Of a stretch of DNA of 64,000 bases, positions 9,514-18,000 are shown piece after piece. Origin of the DNA: CAVUCH01 sp963697705 (lineage in GTDB: Bacteria > Acidobacteriota > Vicinamibacteria > Vicinamibacterales > JAENWD01); contig CAVOPA010000017.1 in assembly GCA_963697705.1 (NCBI GenBank), forward strand, positions 868,001 through 932,000, written 5' to 3'. Within the stretch, counting starts at the first letter, position 1; the number at the start of each line of letters is the position of its first letter. Position numbers and translations under genes: made by a program. The notes under the pieces were generated by a model. The model was not told the DNA's origin, did not search any database, and was given only the letters and a program-made list of their open reading frames with translations.

Positions 9514-10794
9514 ATGACGCGTCGCACCGCCATCGGGCTGCTGGTGTTCTGCGTGCTCGGGCTCATCGTGTCGAGCCTGTCCGCGTACGTCCACTACCGC
9601 TTGTTGACCGAGCCCGGGTACACGAGCTTCTGCTCGATCAATGCCACGTGGAACTGCGAGACGGTCTACGAAAGCCGGTTCGGCTCGTTCCGTGGTGTGC
9701 CGGTGGCCATCGCCGGCGTCATCTGGTTCGTCGCGGCGACCATGCTCGTGGCGGCGAGTTGGCGTGGCGCGGCGGCACTGCCGGCGAAGTCTTCCGGCGA
9801 CGCCGTGAAAACCGCGAGGCGCCCGGCTCCACCGGCAACACGGGACCGCTTTGCAGACTACGCCCCCTTGTACCTGTTTGCGTGGTCGGTCGTCGGCCTG
9901 GCGTTCGTGATGTACTTCGGGTACGCCTCGTTCGTCGTGCTGAAGACCGTCTGCGCGCTATGCCTGCTGACCTACGTATCCGTCATCGGGATTTTCATCC
10001 TGTCTGGATCGGGAACGGACCTCTCCATGCGATCACTCCCCGGCCGTGCCCTGCGCGATCTGCGCGCGCTGATGACCTCTCCCGCTTCGCTCGTCGCGGT
10101 GTTGCTCTTCGCCGCGTTCGCGGCGAGCGCCGTCGCCTTCTTCCCTCGCCAGCCGGAAGCGCGCGGTGAGGAGGCCGGGCAGGTCGCCGCAGCGCCGCAG
10201 GCGCTCAGCGCTGAACAGCAGACGCAGTTCGAAAAGTATTACGTGAGCCAGCCGCGGGTGCCACTGCCGGTCGCGAACGACGGCGCGAAGGTGGTCATCG
10301 TGAAGTTCAACGACTTCATGTGTCCGCCCTGCAAGCAGACCTTCATGGAATACAAGCCGGTCCTGACGCGCTGGCAGGCCAGCAAGCCCGGGCTGGTCAA
10401 GCTGGTGCTGAAGGACTATCCGCTCGACCCCGCGTGCAACGCCAACACGCCCCAGGGACAGCATCTGGGTTCATGCGAGGCGGCCGTCGCCGTGCGCCTC
10501 GCGCGTGAGCATGGCCGGGCGGAGGAGATGGAAGAGTGGCTGTTCCAGAACCAGGCGACCATGTCGCGTGCGATGGCGCGACAGGGAGCGCGGGAGATCG
10601 GCCGCGTGGCGAATTTCGAAGAGCGTTTCCCGTCGGTGATCGAGCTGGTGAAGGGGGACATTGCGCTCGGGGCGCAACTGCACGTCACCGGCACGCCCAC
10701 CTTCTTCGTCAACGGCGTGAAGCTCCCTGGCCTCCGGGCGGAGTTCTTCAACGCCGCGATTGAGTACGAGCTGAAGCAGGCCGGCGTGAGGTGA
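9514..10794 (+). CDS. VKOR-DsbA fusion: disulfide-forming membrane protein
   Basis: This 426-residue protein joins a vitamin K epoxide reductase (VKOR) homologue to a thioredoxin-fold DsbA-like domain. The VKOR part (1-210) has about five membrane helices, the loop cysteine pair Cys40/Cys48 and the quinone-side CXXC (CALC, 147-150). The C-terminal periplasmic domain (about 235-426) carries a DsbA-type CPPC at 270-273 and a cis-Pro region (TGTPTFFVNG). Known VKOR homologues take electrons from a Trx-like partner and pass them to quinone, generating disulfides in secreted proteins. Here oxidase and partner are in one chain. It follows pilA, whose product has two cysteines, so pilins are likely clients (inference). 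RBS GGAGAA precedes the ATG. Confidence 0.93.
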   Translation: MTRRTAIGLLVFCVLGLIVSSLSAYVHYRLLTEPGYTSFCSINATWNCETVYESRFGSFRGVPVAIAGVIWFVAATMLVAASWRGAAALPAKSSGDAVKTARRPAPPATRDRFADYAPLYLFAWSVVGLAFVMYFGYASFVVLKTVCALCLLTYVSVIGIFILSGSGTDLSMRSLPGRALRDLRALMTSPASLVAVLLFAAFAASAVAFFPRQPEARGEEAGQVAAAPQALSAEQQTQFEKYYVSQPRVPLPVANDGAKVVIVKFNDFMCPPCKQTFMEYKPVLTRWQASKPGLVKLVLKDYPLDPACNANTPQGQHLGSCEAAVAVRLAREHGRAEEMEEWLFQNQATMSRAMARQGAREIGRVANFEERFPSVIELVKGDIALGAQLHVTGTPTFFVNGVKLPGLRAEFFNAAIEYELKQAGVR

Positions 10795-10827
10795 ACACGC
10801 CTGCCCCGCGCCGACCTTGCGAGTGAT

Positions 10828-10846
10828 CCGGCCGGAGTCCGGCCGG
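10828..10846. other. GC-rich hairpin between the VKOR-DsbA gene and the ABC genes
   Basis: Two copies of the palindromic octamer CCGGCCGG, separated by AGT, can form an 8-bp stem. It lies in the 76-base gap and is followed by another GC palindrome. It may reduce read-through into the ABC genes; no T-run follows. Confidence 0.35.
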
Positions 10847-10870
10847 CCCGCGCGGGGCCGCCGACCTGAC

Positions 10871-11836
10871 ATGCCACCCGCCATCCAGATCGAGCAGCTG
10901 ACGAAAGACTTCCCGGTCGGTTTCTGGCGGCCGCGGCCGCGGCGCGTGCTCGACGCGCTGACGCTCGACATTCCGCACGGCGAAATTTTTGGCTTCCTCG
11001 GCCCGAACGGCGCGGGAAAGACGACGACGCTCAAGCTGCTGATGCAGCTGATCTTCCCGACCGCGGGCCGTGCCTTGATTCTCGGCCGTCCCGCGGGCGA
11101 CATCGAAGTCCGCCGCCGTATCGGCTTTCTTCCCGAGGGGCCGTACTTCTACGATTACCTGACGGCGGAGGAGCTCCTCGAGTACTTCGCCAGCCTGTTC
11201 GGGTATCGCGTGCGGGAGCGGCGGGCGCGCACCAGCCGCGTGCTCGATGAAGTCGGCATCGGTGCCGAGCGGCGTCTGGCGCTCAGGAAGCTCTCGAAGG
11301 GTCAGATCCAGCGAGTCGGTCTTGCGCAGGCCCTCGTGAACGATCCTGAGGTCGTCTTCCTCGATGAGCCGTTGTCCGGGCTCGATCCAGTAGGTCGACG
11401 CGACATTCGCGCCCTCGTGATCCGGCTGCGGGACCGCGGCTGCACCGTGTTCTTCAGCTCGCACATCCTGTCGGATGCGGAGGTCCTGTGCGAACGCGTG
11501 GGTATCCTCGTTCGCGGGCGGCTGGTTGTGGCCGGGCGGCTGGCCGACATCCTCGCTGCTGACGTGCGCGGCTGGGAACTGGTCGTCAGCGGCCTTTTGC
11601 CCGATGCGTTCGAGCCGTTCAGGTCGGAGATCGCGCGCATCACGCGCATTGCCGACGGGCGGCACGCGCTGGAGCTTCGGCAGACCACCGCGCCCGAGCC
11701 GCTCATCACCCGGCTCGCCGCGGCCGGCGGGCGTGTCGTGTCGCTGACGCCTTTGCATCCGACGCTCGAGGAGTACTTCGTTCAGCAGGTGACCGGGCCC
11801 GGTGAAGGGCCCCCTGGAACAGGCGGGCCGCAGTGA
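10871..11836 (+). CDS. ABC transporter ATP-binding protein (ABC-2 exporter type)
   Basis: This 321-residue ATPase has Walker A GPNGAGKTTTLKLL (about residue 44), signature LSKGQIQRVGLAQAL, Walker B VVFLDEPLSGLDPVGRRDIR and an H-loop at FFSSHILSDAE. A C-terminal DUF4162-like extension (about 235-321), common in drug/antibiotic ABC-2 ATPases, is present. The ATG at 10871 is used because the nucleotide-binding fold begins immediately (IQIEQLTKDFPVGF). The 3' end overlaps the permease start (GTGA), so the two are translationally coupled and form one exporter. Such ABC-2 pairs are found in acidobacterial pilus loci, where a role in pilus assembly is suspected but not proven. Substrate unknown. Confidence 0.9.
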   Translation: MPPAIQIEQLTKDFPVGFWRPRPRRVLDALTLDIPHGEIFGFLGPNGAGKTTTLKLLMQLIFPTAGRALILGRPAGDIEVRRRIGFLPEGPYFYDYLTAEELLEYFASLFGYRVRERRARTSRVLDEVGIGAERRLALRKLSKGQIQRVGLAQALVNDPEVVFLDEPLSGLDPVGRRDIRALVIRLRDRGCTVFFSSHILSDAEVLCERVGILVRGRLVVAGRLADILAADVRGWELVVSGLLPDAFEPFRSEIARITRIADGRHALELRQTTAPEPLITRLAAAGGRVVSLTPLHPTLEEYFVQQVTGPGEGPPGTGGPQ

Positions 11837-12645
11837 CTGGCCGCACGGTCGCACACGTCGCCAGTGCGGTTTTTCGCGAGGCCGTGCGCGACCGCGTGCT
11901 CTACAACCTGGTCGGGTTTGCGGTGATCCTGATTGGCTCCTCGCTCCTCGTCGGGCAGCTGACGGCCGGACAGGACGTGAAGATCGTCAAGGATCTGGGC
12001 CTGGCCGCCATGTCGCTTTTCGGGTTGTTCATCGCCGTGTTCATCGGCATCGGTCTGGTGTCGAAGGAAGTGGAGCGGCGGACGATCTACAGCCTGCTGG
12101 CGAAGCCGGTGCGGCGATCGGAGCTGGTGATCGGCAAATACGCGGGGCTGGTACTGACAGTCCTCGTGAACCTCGCCGTGATGGGGGCGATGGTGTTCGT
12201 AGTGCTTGCGTGGGTGTCCTGGGGCCAGCCGCCCGACGTGCGCCGCGCGTGGGAGGCGCCCGCCACCGACCCGCGCCTGCTCGTCGCCATGTTCCTCGTG
12301 TTCGTCGAGCTCGCGTTGGTCATTGCTATTGCGCTGTTCTTCTCCACCTTCACTGGTCCGCTGACGGCGGCGGTCTGCACCATCGCCCTTTTCGCCGCCG
12401 GACATTTCAGCGCCGACCTGCAGCACATCGGTGCAGTGCTGCGATCCCCAGCCGTCGGCGGCGCTGCGAGGGGCCTGTACCATGTGCTGCCCGACTTCGT
12501 GCTGTTCGACGTCAAGGCCGCGGTGGTGCATGGCTGGCCTGTTCCGGCCGGCCGTATCGCGTATGCGTCGGCATACGCCGGCTTGTACACCTTCGGCCTG
12601 CTGCTGCTTGCGATGCTCATCTTCTCGCGGCGCGACTTTCGATGA
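11833..12645 (+). CDS. ABC-2 family transporter permease
   Basis: This 270-residue protein has six predicted hydrophobic helices, including GFAVILIGSSLLVGQL, LFGLFIAVFIGIGLV, a 170-190 region and a C-terminal helix AGLYTFGLLLLAMLIF. The segment VSKEVERRTIYSLLAKPVRR is typical of ABC-2 permeases, where the coupling helix meets the ATPase. It starts at a GTG that overlaps the ATPase stop codon, and its own stop overlaps the next start (ATGA). It therefore sits in a continuous translationally coupled series running through the TPR protein to the prepilin peptidase. It probably acts as a dimer with two ATPase subunits; what is moved is unknown. Confidence 0.87.
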   Translation: MTGRTVAHVASAVFREAVRDRVLYNLVGFAVILIGSSLLVGQLTAGQDVKIVKDLGLAAMSLFGLFIAVFIGIGLVSKEVERRTIYSLLAKPVRRSELVIGKYAGLVLTVLVNLAVMGAMVFVVLAWVSWGQPPDVRRAWEAPATDPRLLVAMFLVFVELALVIAIALFFSTFTGPLTAAVCTIALFAAGHFSADLQHIGAVLRSPAVGGAARGLYHVLPDFVLFDVKAAVVHGWPVPAGRIAYASAYAGLYTFGLLLLAMLIFSRRDFR

Positions 12646-13568
12646 GCGCTTCCTCGCTCACCCGCAGCACTTCAGTCGCGGCCGCGGCTTGCCTTGCCGG
12701 CGCGATCGCCCTTCACGCGGCCGGCGCGAGCCGGGCAATGCCCGGCCGGGACGGAGATCGCGGCCAGCTGTACATGCGATCCGGCGAAACGCTGAAGCGG
12801 CTGGCGCTCTCGAACGACGCGCTGCTGGCTGACGTCTACTGGATCCGCGCCGTTCAGTACTTCGGGCGCACCAGGCTCGACGTACGGACCGGGAAGTCGT
12901 ACGACCAGCTGTATCCGCTGCTTGACATCACGACGACGCTCGATCCGCAGTTCAACATCGCGTACCGGTTCGGGGCGGTGTTCCTCGCGGAGGCGTACCC
13001 GGATGGTCCTGGTCAGCCGGCGGCCGCGATCGCGCTGCTCAAAAAGGGGTTTGCGGCAAATCCAGGCCGGTGGCAGTACCTGCAGGACATCGGCTTCGTC
13101 TACTACTGGTGGCTGCACGATTACGCGGCGGCCGCGCACTGGTTCGAGAAGGCGCGCGCGGTGCCGGGCGCGCCGGAGTGGCTCGCGCCGCTCGCGGCGG
13201 TCACCCTGACGAAGGGCGGTGACCGCGCGGGCGCACGTACGCTCTGGGAGCAGATGCGCCGGACGGCGGACCACGCCTACATCCGGGCCGCGGCCGAGCA
13301 CCGGCTCACGCAGTTGCGCGTGCTCGACGAGCTCGACGCGCTGAATACGCACCTCGCGCGGCTCCGCGAGCTGGCCGGACATCCAGCGACCACGTGGACC
13401 GATCTCGCCGCGCACGGGTGGATTCGCGCCGACCCGCCGATCGATCCGGCCGGCGTGCCGTACGTCATCGAGCCGGTGAGCGGCCAGGCCACCGTCTCTG
13501 ACCGGTCGCCCTACTATCCGCTGCCGGTCGAGACGCCGCCGCCCGTTTCACATGAGCCGCGATCGTGA
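12642..13568 (+). CDS. TPR-like secreted or membrane-anchored protein
   Basis: This 308-residue protein has an N-terminal hydrophobic segment (about 10-28) that may be a signal peptide or anchor. Alpha-helical repeats with TPR spacing follow: FNIAYRFGAVFLAEAY, QPAAAIALLKKGFAANPGRW and DYAAAAHWFEKARAVPGAP. The C-terminus is Pro-rich. Its start overlaps the permease stop (ATGA) and its stop overlaps the pilD start. Proteins of this kind sit beside the ABC-2 genes of pilus loci in Acidobacteria-like genomes, which suggests a partner role at the periplasmic side. No catalytic motif was seen. Function unknown. Confidence 0.75.
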   Translation: MSASSLTRSTSVAAAACLAGAIALHAAGASRAMPGRDGDRGQLYMRSGETLKRLALSNDALLADVYWIRAVQYFGRTRLDVRTGKSYDQLYPLLDITTTLDPQFNIAYRFGAVFLAEAYPDGPGQPAAAIALLKKGFAANPGRWQYLQDIGFVYYWWLHDYAAAAHWFEKARAVPGAPEWLAPLAAVTLTKGGDRAGARTLWEQMRRTADHAYIRAAAEHRLTQLRVLDELDALNTHLARLRELAGHPATTWTDLAAHGWIRADPPIDPAGVPYVIEPVSGQATVSDRSPYYPLPVETPPPVSHEPRS

Positions 13569-14335
13569 TGCCTGATCGCATCGCGCTCGTCGTCGTGGCG
13601 CTCGTCGGCGCCGCCGTGGGCAGCTTTTTGAACGTCTGCATCGTCCGGCTCCCCGCGCGGCGATCGGTCGTGCACCCGCGCTCGCAATGCCCGCACTGTG
13701 AGCGGCAGCTGCGTTGGTACGAGAACCTGCCGGTGGTGAGCTGGATCGCACTCGGGGCGCGTTGCGCGGGGTGCCGCGGGCGCATCTCGCTACTCTATCC
13801 GCTCGTGGAAGTCGGCACGGCAATCACGTTCGTGATCGCGTGGCGCACCTTCGGCGCGACGCCGCTCCTCGCCGCACGCCTCGTTTTCCTGAGCGCGCTC
13901 ATCGTGCTCGCCGTCACGGATGTCCGCGAGCGCCTGTTGCCCAACGCCATTACCCTCCCGGCGATCGTCGCGGGCATGGCATTCAGCCTGATCGCGCCGC
14001 CCAATTTCGTCGGCGCGCTGCTCGGCGTGTTGCTTGGCGGTCTCGTGCCGTTCGTCGTGGGCGAAGCCTATTACCGGCTGCGCGGGGTCGAAGGGCTGGG
14101 CATGGGTGATGTCAAGATGCTGGCGATGATCGGCGCGTTCCTGGGCGCGCCGCTCGCCATGCTGACGCTTTTCGCCGCATCGTTCCTCGGCGTGATCGTC
14201 GGCGTGCCGCTCATCATCCTGACGCGCAACCGGCACTATCCTGTGCCGCTCGGCACCCTGCTGGCGGCGAGCGCATTCGCGGCGACGTTCCTGGGGCAGC
14301 CGATCATCGACTGGTACACCCATTTGTACTGGTGA
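13568..14335 (+). CDS. pilD: Prepilin leader peptidase / N-methyltransferase PilD
   Basis: This 255-residue aspartic membrane protease cleaves the leader of prepilins after Gly and methylates the new N-terminal Phe. The N-terminal methyltransferase-type domain includes GSFLNVCIVRLPARRSVVHP and a complete two-pair cysteine motif (CPHC and CAGC). The two catalytic aspartates are in LAVTDVRERLLPN and in GLGMGDVKMLAMIGAF. About seven to eight helices are visible. It is needed for processing PilA and the PilV/PilW/PilX set around it. The ATG at 13568 shares one base with the stop of the preceding gene (TGATG). A GTG one codon upstream is an alternative start. Confidence 0.94.
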   Translation: MPDRIALVVVALVGAAVGSFLNVCIVRLPARRSVVHPRSQCPHCERQLRWYENLPVVSWIALGARCAGCRGRISLLYPLVEVGTAITFVIAWRTFGATPLLAARLVFLSALIVLAVTDVRERLLPNAITLPAIVAGMAFSLIAPPNFVGALLGVLLGGLVPFVVGEAYYRLRGVEGLGMGDVKMLAMIGAFLGAPLAMLTLFAASFLGVIVGVPLIILTRNRHYPVPLGTLLAASAFAATFLGQPIIDWYTHLYW

Positions 14336-14507
14336 GCGCACTCGTGCCCTGCGGCCGCTTTCTCTGCGCCGCCGAGCTGCACCAATCTCCACCCCCGAGT
14401 CGCCTGTGATCGCAGGATCTGCTGTTCGCCCATGGGTGGTCTCCTGATGTGCGCCGAAATCCGGGTCAAGAGGCGCTATCAGGGGTTGTGGCGAGTTGGA
14501 GTGGCCG

Positions 14508-14526
14508 TTGCACGGTAACCGTGCAA
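14508..14526. other. Perfect inverted repeat upstream of pilV
   Basis: TTGCACGG and CCGTGCAA flank a 3-base TAA loop, 27 bases before the chosen pilV start. It could be an operator or an RNA hairpin. It is the clearest structure in the 218-base gap between pilD and pilV. Confidence 0.4.
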
Positions 14527-14553
14527 GACGAAGCGGCCTCGCGGCTGATCCAG

Positions 14554-15153
14554 ATGCAGCACACGTCAACGTGCTCGCGCGCCGGCGAGCAGGGTTTTTC
14601 GCTGATCGAAGCGATGGTGGCGATCACCTTGCTGTCGGTCACGCTGGTCTCGCTGGCCCACCTGTTTGTGGCCGCGACGCGCGCCACCATGACATCGCGG
14701 CAGGTGACGCGCGCGGTGATTCTGGCGGAGCAGAAGATGGAGCAGCTGCACGCGGTGGCCTGGGCCACGGAGTCGGACGGCTCACCTGTCAGCGACTTCA
14801 CGTCGAATCTGGCGGCTTTCACGGCGACGGGGGCGTGCGCCGGTGCGGCGACCGGTGCGGCGGTCGGCCTGACGCCATCCCCCGCCGGCGCCCTCGAGGG
14901 CAACATCGATGGTTACGTCGACTACGTCGATGCGCAGGGATGCGGACTGGGTGGGGGCGTCGTTCCGCCGCTCGGCAGCGTGTATGTCCGCCGCTGGTCG
15001 ATCGCGCCGTCGGATGCTGGACCAGACACGCTGCTGCTGCGGGTGCTGGTGACGGATCGCGGGCTGCGGCAGATCACGACCGGAGGCGCCGCGGACGGCC
15101 TCCAGCCGGGCGAGGCGATGCTCGCCGGCGTCAAGACGCGGAGGATCCCGTGA
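14554..15153 (+). CDS. pilV: Minor pilin PilV-like, type IV prepilin family
   Basis: This 199-residue prepilin starts at an ATG that gives a 14-residue leader ending in Gly, then FSLIEAMVAITLLSVTLVSL with Glu5 of the mature chain. The C-terminal half is a small Gly/Ala-rich globular domain with two cysteines (in TGACAGAATG and AQGCGLGG). The order pilV-pilW-pilX, with stop/start overlap (GTGA) to pilW, matches the minor pilin complex that primes pilus assembly. An in-frame upstream extension exists, but it would put an implausibly long leader ahead of the cleavage site. Assignment to PilV rather than another minor pilin rests on order and length. Confidence 0.85.
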   Translation: MQHTSTCSRAGEQGFSLIEAMVAITLLSVTLVSLAHLFVAATRATMTSRQVTRAVILAEQKMEQLHAVAWATESDGSPVSDFTSNLAAFTATGACAGAATGAAVGLTPSPAGALEGNIDGYVDYVDAQGCGLGGGVVPPLGSVYVRRWSIAPSDAGPDTLLLRVLVTDRGLRQITTGGAADGLQPGEAMLAGVKTRRIP

Positions 15154-16373
15154 GCGCCTGTTCGATCGGTCCGCGCGCCGCGGCTGCGGCGGGCTTCTCG
15201 CTCGTCGAGATGCTGATCGCTACGGCGCTGCTGCTGATCGTGACAGGCAGCGCCCTCACCCTGGTAAACCCGGCAGGCGGCGCGTCGGCGGCGCAGCCCG
15301 AGGTGGCCGACCAGCAGCAGCGGTTGCGTGTCGGTGTCGACGCCATTCGCCGGGAGCTGATGATGGCAGGTGCCGGTACCTACACCGCGACCGCTCTCGG
15401 GCCGCTGGTCTACACGTTCTCGCCCATCCTGCCGCACACGGTCGGCACGCTCGTCCCGGGCTCCCCGGACCATCCGGACCCTGCTGCCATCACGATCATG
15501 TACGTGCCGCCGACCGCGGCGCAGACGACCACGCGGACCGACCTCACGAGCGAAGCCGCCGACCTGAAGGTCAACGCGCAGCCCGGCTGTCCGGCCGGTG
15601 ACGTGATCTGCGGGTTCACACAGGGAATGCGCGTCCTGATCTTCGACGCGCTCGGCGGCTACGACGTCTTCACCGTTACGACCGTGCAGGGGGACGGCCT
15701 GCGCGTGCAGCACCGCGACAACCGGTTCACCACTGTCTACGCCGCCGGCTCGCACATCACCGAAGTGGTGTCCCGCACGTTTTACCTGAATTCCTCGGAG
15801 CGGCGTGTGTATGCGTACGACGGCTACCGGTCGAACCTCCCGATTCTCGACAACGTCGTGGGACTTCGGTTCGAGTACTTCGGCGATCCGGCGCCCCCCG
15901 CGTTGCGGGCGCTGGCGAGCGGCCCAGCGGCGCCGCTGACGTCCTACGGCCCGACGCCCCCTCCGGCCGGCATCGACAACCCAGCCGACGACTGGGGAGC
16001 GGGCGAGAACTGCGCGTTCGTGCTGTCGGGGGGACTCCAGGTCGGCCGGCTCGCAGACTGGTCCTCGGGGGCGCCGCCGGGCGCGCTGGTGCCGATATCA
16101 TACGCGGCATTAACCGACGGGCCGTGGTGCCCGGGCGTCGCCAATGCGGGCGGTGCGGCGCTTCCCAACCGGTACGATGCCGACATGCTGCGCGTCAGGC
16201 GCGTGAGCGTCACAATTCGGGTGCAGGTCGCCGCCGAGGCGCTGCGGGGAACGAATCCCACTGGCCAGACCCTGTTCGTGCATCCGGGTACGGCGCGGAC
16301 CGGTGAGCGCTTCATCCCCGACCAGGAGATCCGATTCGACGTGGCGCCCCGCAACATGAACGTGGGACGCTGA
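15150..16373 (+). CDS. pilW: Minor pilin PilW-like
   Basis: This 407-residue prepilin starts at a GTG overlapping the pilV stop. A 15-residue leader ends in Gly before FSLVEMLIATALLLIVTG. The large C-terminal region has beta-strand character and segments such as RLRVGVDAIRRELMMAGAGT, which is typical of PilW and GspJ families. It would be a component of the minor pilin tip complex with PilV and PilX. The length is somewhat above the usual 270-370, and the extra residues fall in the C-terminal half. The spacing to pilX is a single base, so the genes are cotranscribed. Confidence 0.85.
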   Translation: MSACSIGPRAAAAAGFSLVEMLIATALLLIVTGSALTLVNPAGGASAAQPEVADQQQRLRVGVDAIRRELMMAGAGTYTATALGPLVYTFSPILPHTVGTLVPGSPDHPDPAAITIMYVPPTAAQTTTRTDLTSEAADLKVNAQPGCPAGDVICGFTQGMRVLIFDALGGYDVFTVTTVQGDGLRVQHRDNRFTTVYAAGSHITEVVSRTFYLNSSERRVYAYDGYRSNLPILDNVVGLRFEYFGDPAPPALRALASGPAAPLTSYGPTPPPAGIDNPADDWGAGENCAFVLSGGLQVGRLADWSSGAPPGALVPISYAALTDGPWCPGVANAGGAALPNRYDADMLRVRRVSVTIRVQVAAEALRGTNPTGQTLFVHPGTARTGERFIPDQEIRFDVAPRNMNVGR

Positions 16374-16374
16374 C

Positions 16375-17139
16375 GTGACACGCAGACCGCACCTGCACGC
16401 GTTCAGCCGCCATTGCCGGCGTTGCCGCGCAGCCCGGGGCGCTGGCGGCGCCGCCGATGCAGGCATGGCGTTGATCGTTGCGCTGCTGGCCTCGCTGGTG
16501 CTGTCGGCGCTCGGCCTGATGCTGTTGATGGTCACCAGCACCGAGACGCTGATTGCGGGCAACTACCGCGACGGTGTGGAGGCGCTGCACGCGGCGGACG
16601 CGGCGCTTGAACGAGTCATCGCCGATGTTGCGCCGCTGACGGACTGGAGCACCGCGCTCGCCTCACCGGATGGCGTGGTATCGGCCATCCGATCGACCTT
16701 TGGCGACGCGGCGCTCAGCGCCGAGATGCTCGACGGCCGTACGCTGGATCTGGTGAAGACGACGAACCGGCTGAATTGTCCGCAGGTGTTTCCGCCGTCC
16801 TCCACCGCGTGCAGCGCCGCTCAGATGGACCACGTATCCGGCGATCGCCCGTGGGGAAGCAACAACCCGCGGTGGCGGCTGTACGCCCGTGGCTGGCTCA
16901 CAGCGCTGGCGCCTGGTACCGGCTCGCCGTTCTACATCGCGGCGTGGGTGTCAGACGATCCCGCGGAAACGGACGGCGACCCGGCCCGGGATGGGATTGC
17001 CGGCGGCAATCCGGGTGCGGGAGTTCTCCAGCTCCGCGCCGAGGCGTTTGGACCTGGCGGCGCACACCGGGCAGTAGAAGCGACGATCGGGCGCGCCGCG
17101 GTGGGCGTGCGCGTCATCTCGTGGCGCCTCGTCCGGTGA
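16375..17139 (+). CDS. pilX: Minor pilin PilX-like, N-terminal PilX domain
   Basis: This 254-residue protein starts at a GTG. It has a long, Arg-rich leader of about 30 residues, then GMALIVALLASLVLSALGLM and MVTSTETLIAGNYRDGVEAL, which match the PilX_N family. Position 5 of the presumed mature chain is Val, not Glu. That is tolerated in this family but would favour a tip position, because Glu5 is needed for normal polymer docking. The C-terminal domain is of ordinary length. The 3' end overlaps the next start (GTGA). Confidence 0.82.
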   Translation: MTRRPHLHAFSRHCRRCRAARGAGGAADAGMALIVALLASLVLSALGLMLLMVTSTETLIAGNYRDGVEALHAADAALERVIADVAPLTDWSTALASPDGVVSAIRSTFGDAALSAEMLDGRTLDLVKTTNRLNCPQVFPPSSTACSAAQMDHVSGDRPWGSNNPRWRLYARGWLTALAPGTGSPFYIAAWVSDDPAETDGDPARDGIAGGNPGAGVLQLRAEAFGPGGAHRAVEATIGRAAVGVRVISWRLVR

Positions 17140-17846
17140 GCACCAGGGTGCGTCATGGTGACCAGCGGCTCGACCGCCAGTCGCCCGGAGGTCAGGGGCG
17201 GCGTACGGTGCCTCGCCTCGCGTTGGCCGAAGGGCAAGGTGGTTACAAGCGCAGTGGCATCGTGCTGCTTCTGTGGCTGGCTCTCCCGGCATGGGGAGCG
17301 CTCGTTCCGGCCGCGCAGTCCCTAGCGGACGTGGCGAGAGCTGAAGCCGAGCGCCGAAAGACGATCGTGCGTCCGTCGCGCGTCTACACCAACAAGGACC
17401 TGAAGCCCGCGCCGCGGGCGGAGGCAACCGCACCTGTTTCGGAAAGCGACGCGCCGCCAAGCCCGTCGTCCCACGTGCCGGCCGATGGTCACTCCCTGAC
17501 GACGCCGGACACGCCCCGGCCGGCCGGCTCAGAGGCGGTCACGGACGACGCGAACCAGCGTGTGGCCGATGAAGAGGAGTGGCGCCGCCGGATGGCGGCG
17601 GCGCGCGACGAGGTCGAGCGGAGTCGCACGCTGGCCGATGCGCTCCAGAGTCGTATCAACGCGCTTACCGCCGACTTCTCCGCGCGCGACGACCCCGCGC
17701 AGCGAGCGACACTCGGTGCGCAACGGGAGAAGGCACTCGCTGAACTCGAGCGCATGAAAGGGGAAATCGCTGCGAGGGAAAAAGCAGTCGCCGATCTCGA
17801 AGAAGAAGCCCGCCGTGCGGGCGTCCCGCCGGGGTGGGTTCGTTAA
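17136..17846 (+). CDS. Secreted coiled-coil protein of the pilus locus, function unknown
   Basis: This 236-residue protein starts at a GTG overlapping the pilX stop. After a 35-residue basic stretch comes a hydrophobic signal (SGIVLLLWLALPAWGALVP). The segment SLADVARAEAERRKTI and then SRVYTNKDLKP follow; this pair recurs in uncharacterised acidobacterial-type proteins. A low-complexity Pro/Ser region (about 85-130) leads to a Glu/Arg/Ala-rich coiled coil (about 135-230). The stop codon TAA is the TAA of the first CGTTAAC heptamer of the repeat array at 17841. Being last in the pilus operon, it may be a periplasmic pilus factor, but nothing in the sequence proves this. Confidence 0.72.
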   Translation: MSTRVRHGDQRLDRQSPGGQGRRTVPRLALAEGQGGYKRSGIVLLLWLALPAWGALVPAAQSLADVARAEAERRKTIVRPSRVYTNKDLKPAPRAEATAPVSESDAPPSPSSHVPADGHSLTTPDTPRPAGSEAVTDDANQRVADEEEWRRRMAAARDEVERSRTLADALQSRINALTADFSARDDPAQRATLGAQREKALAELERMKGEIAAREKAVADLEEEARRAGVPPGWVR

Positions 17847-17873
17847 CCGTTAACCGTTGACCGTTGACCGTTG
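17841..17873. repeat. Heptamer array CGTT(A/G)AC
   Basis: Two CGTTAAC units, two CGTTGAC units and a partial fifth run head-to-tail. The array begins inside the end of the upstream gene, whose TAA stop is part of the first unit. The units contain or nearly contain the palindrome GTTAAC. Confidence 0.9.
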
Positions 17874-17899
17874 CAGCGGCCCGCCGCTGATCAAGCCGC

Positions 17900-17948
17900 C
17901 TAGCCTTTAGCCCTTAGCCCTTAGCCCTTAGCCCTTAGCCCTTAGCCC
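17900..17948. repeat. Heptamer array TTAGCCC, six perfect copies
   Basis: Six exact TTAGCCC units (17907-17948) follow an imperfect CTAGCCT unit. Degenerate heptamers (GAGGCCT, TTGGCCG, TTGGCTC, CTAGCCT) continue to about 17976. It lies in the convergent gap before the aroB 3' end. The clean copies imply recent slippage or expansion. Confidence 0.9.
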
Positions 17949-18000
17949 GAGGCCTTTGGCCGTTGGCTCCTAGCCTGGCCTTCCCCCGTCGCAGCGTCCG

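Noticed and set aside
17900..17948. TTAGCCC repeats as a telomere-like or CRISPR signal
   Set aside because: The unit is 7 bases with no unique spacers, lies inside a chromosome between genes, and has no Cas genes nearby, so it is neither a telomere nor a CRISPR array.
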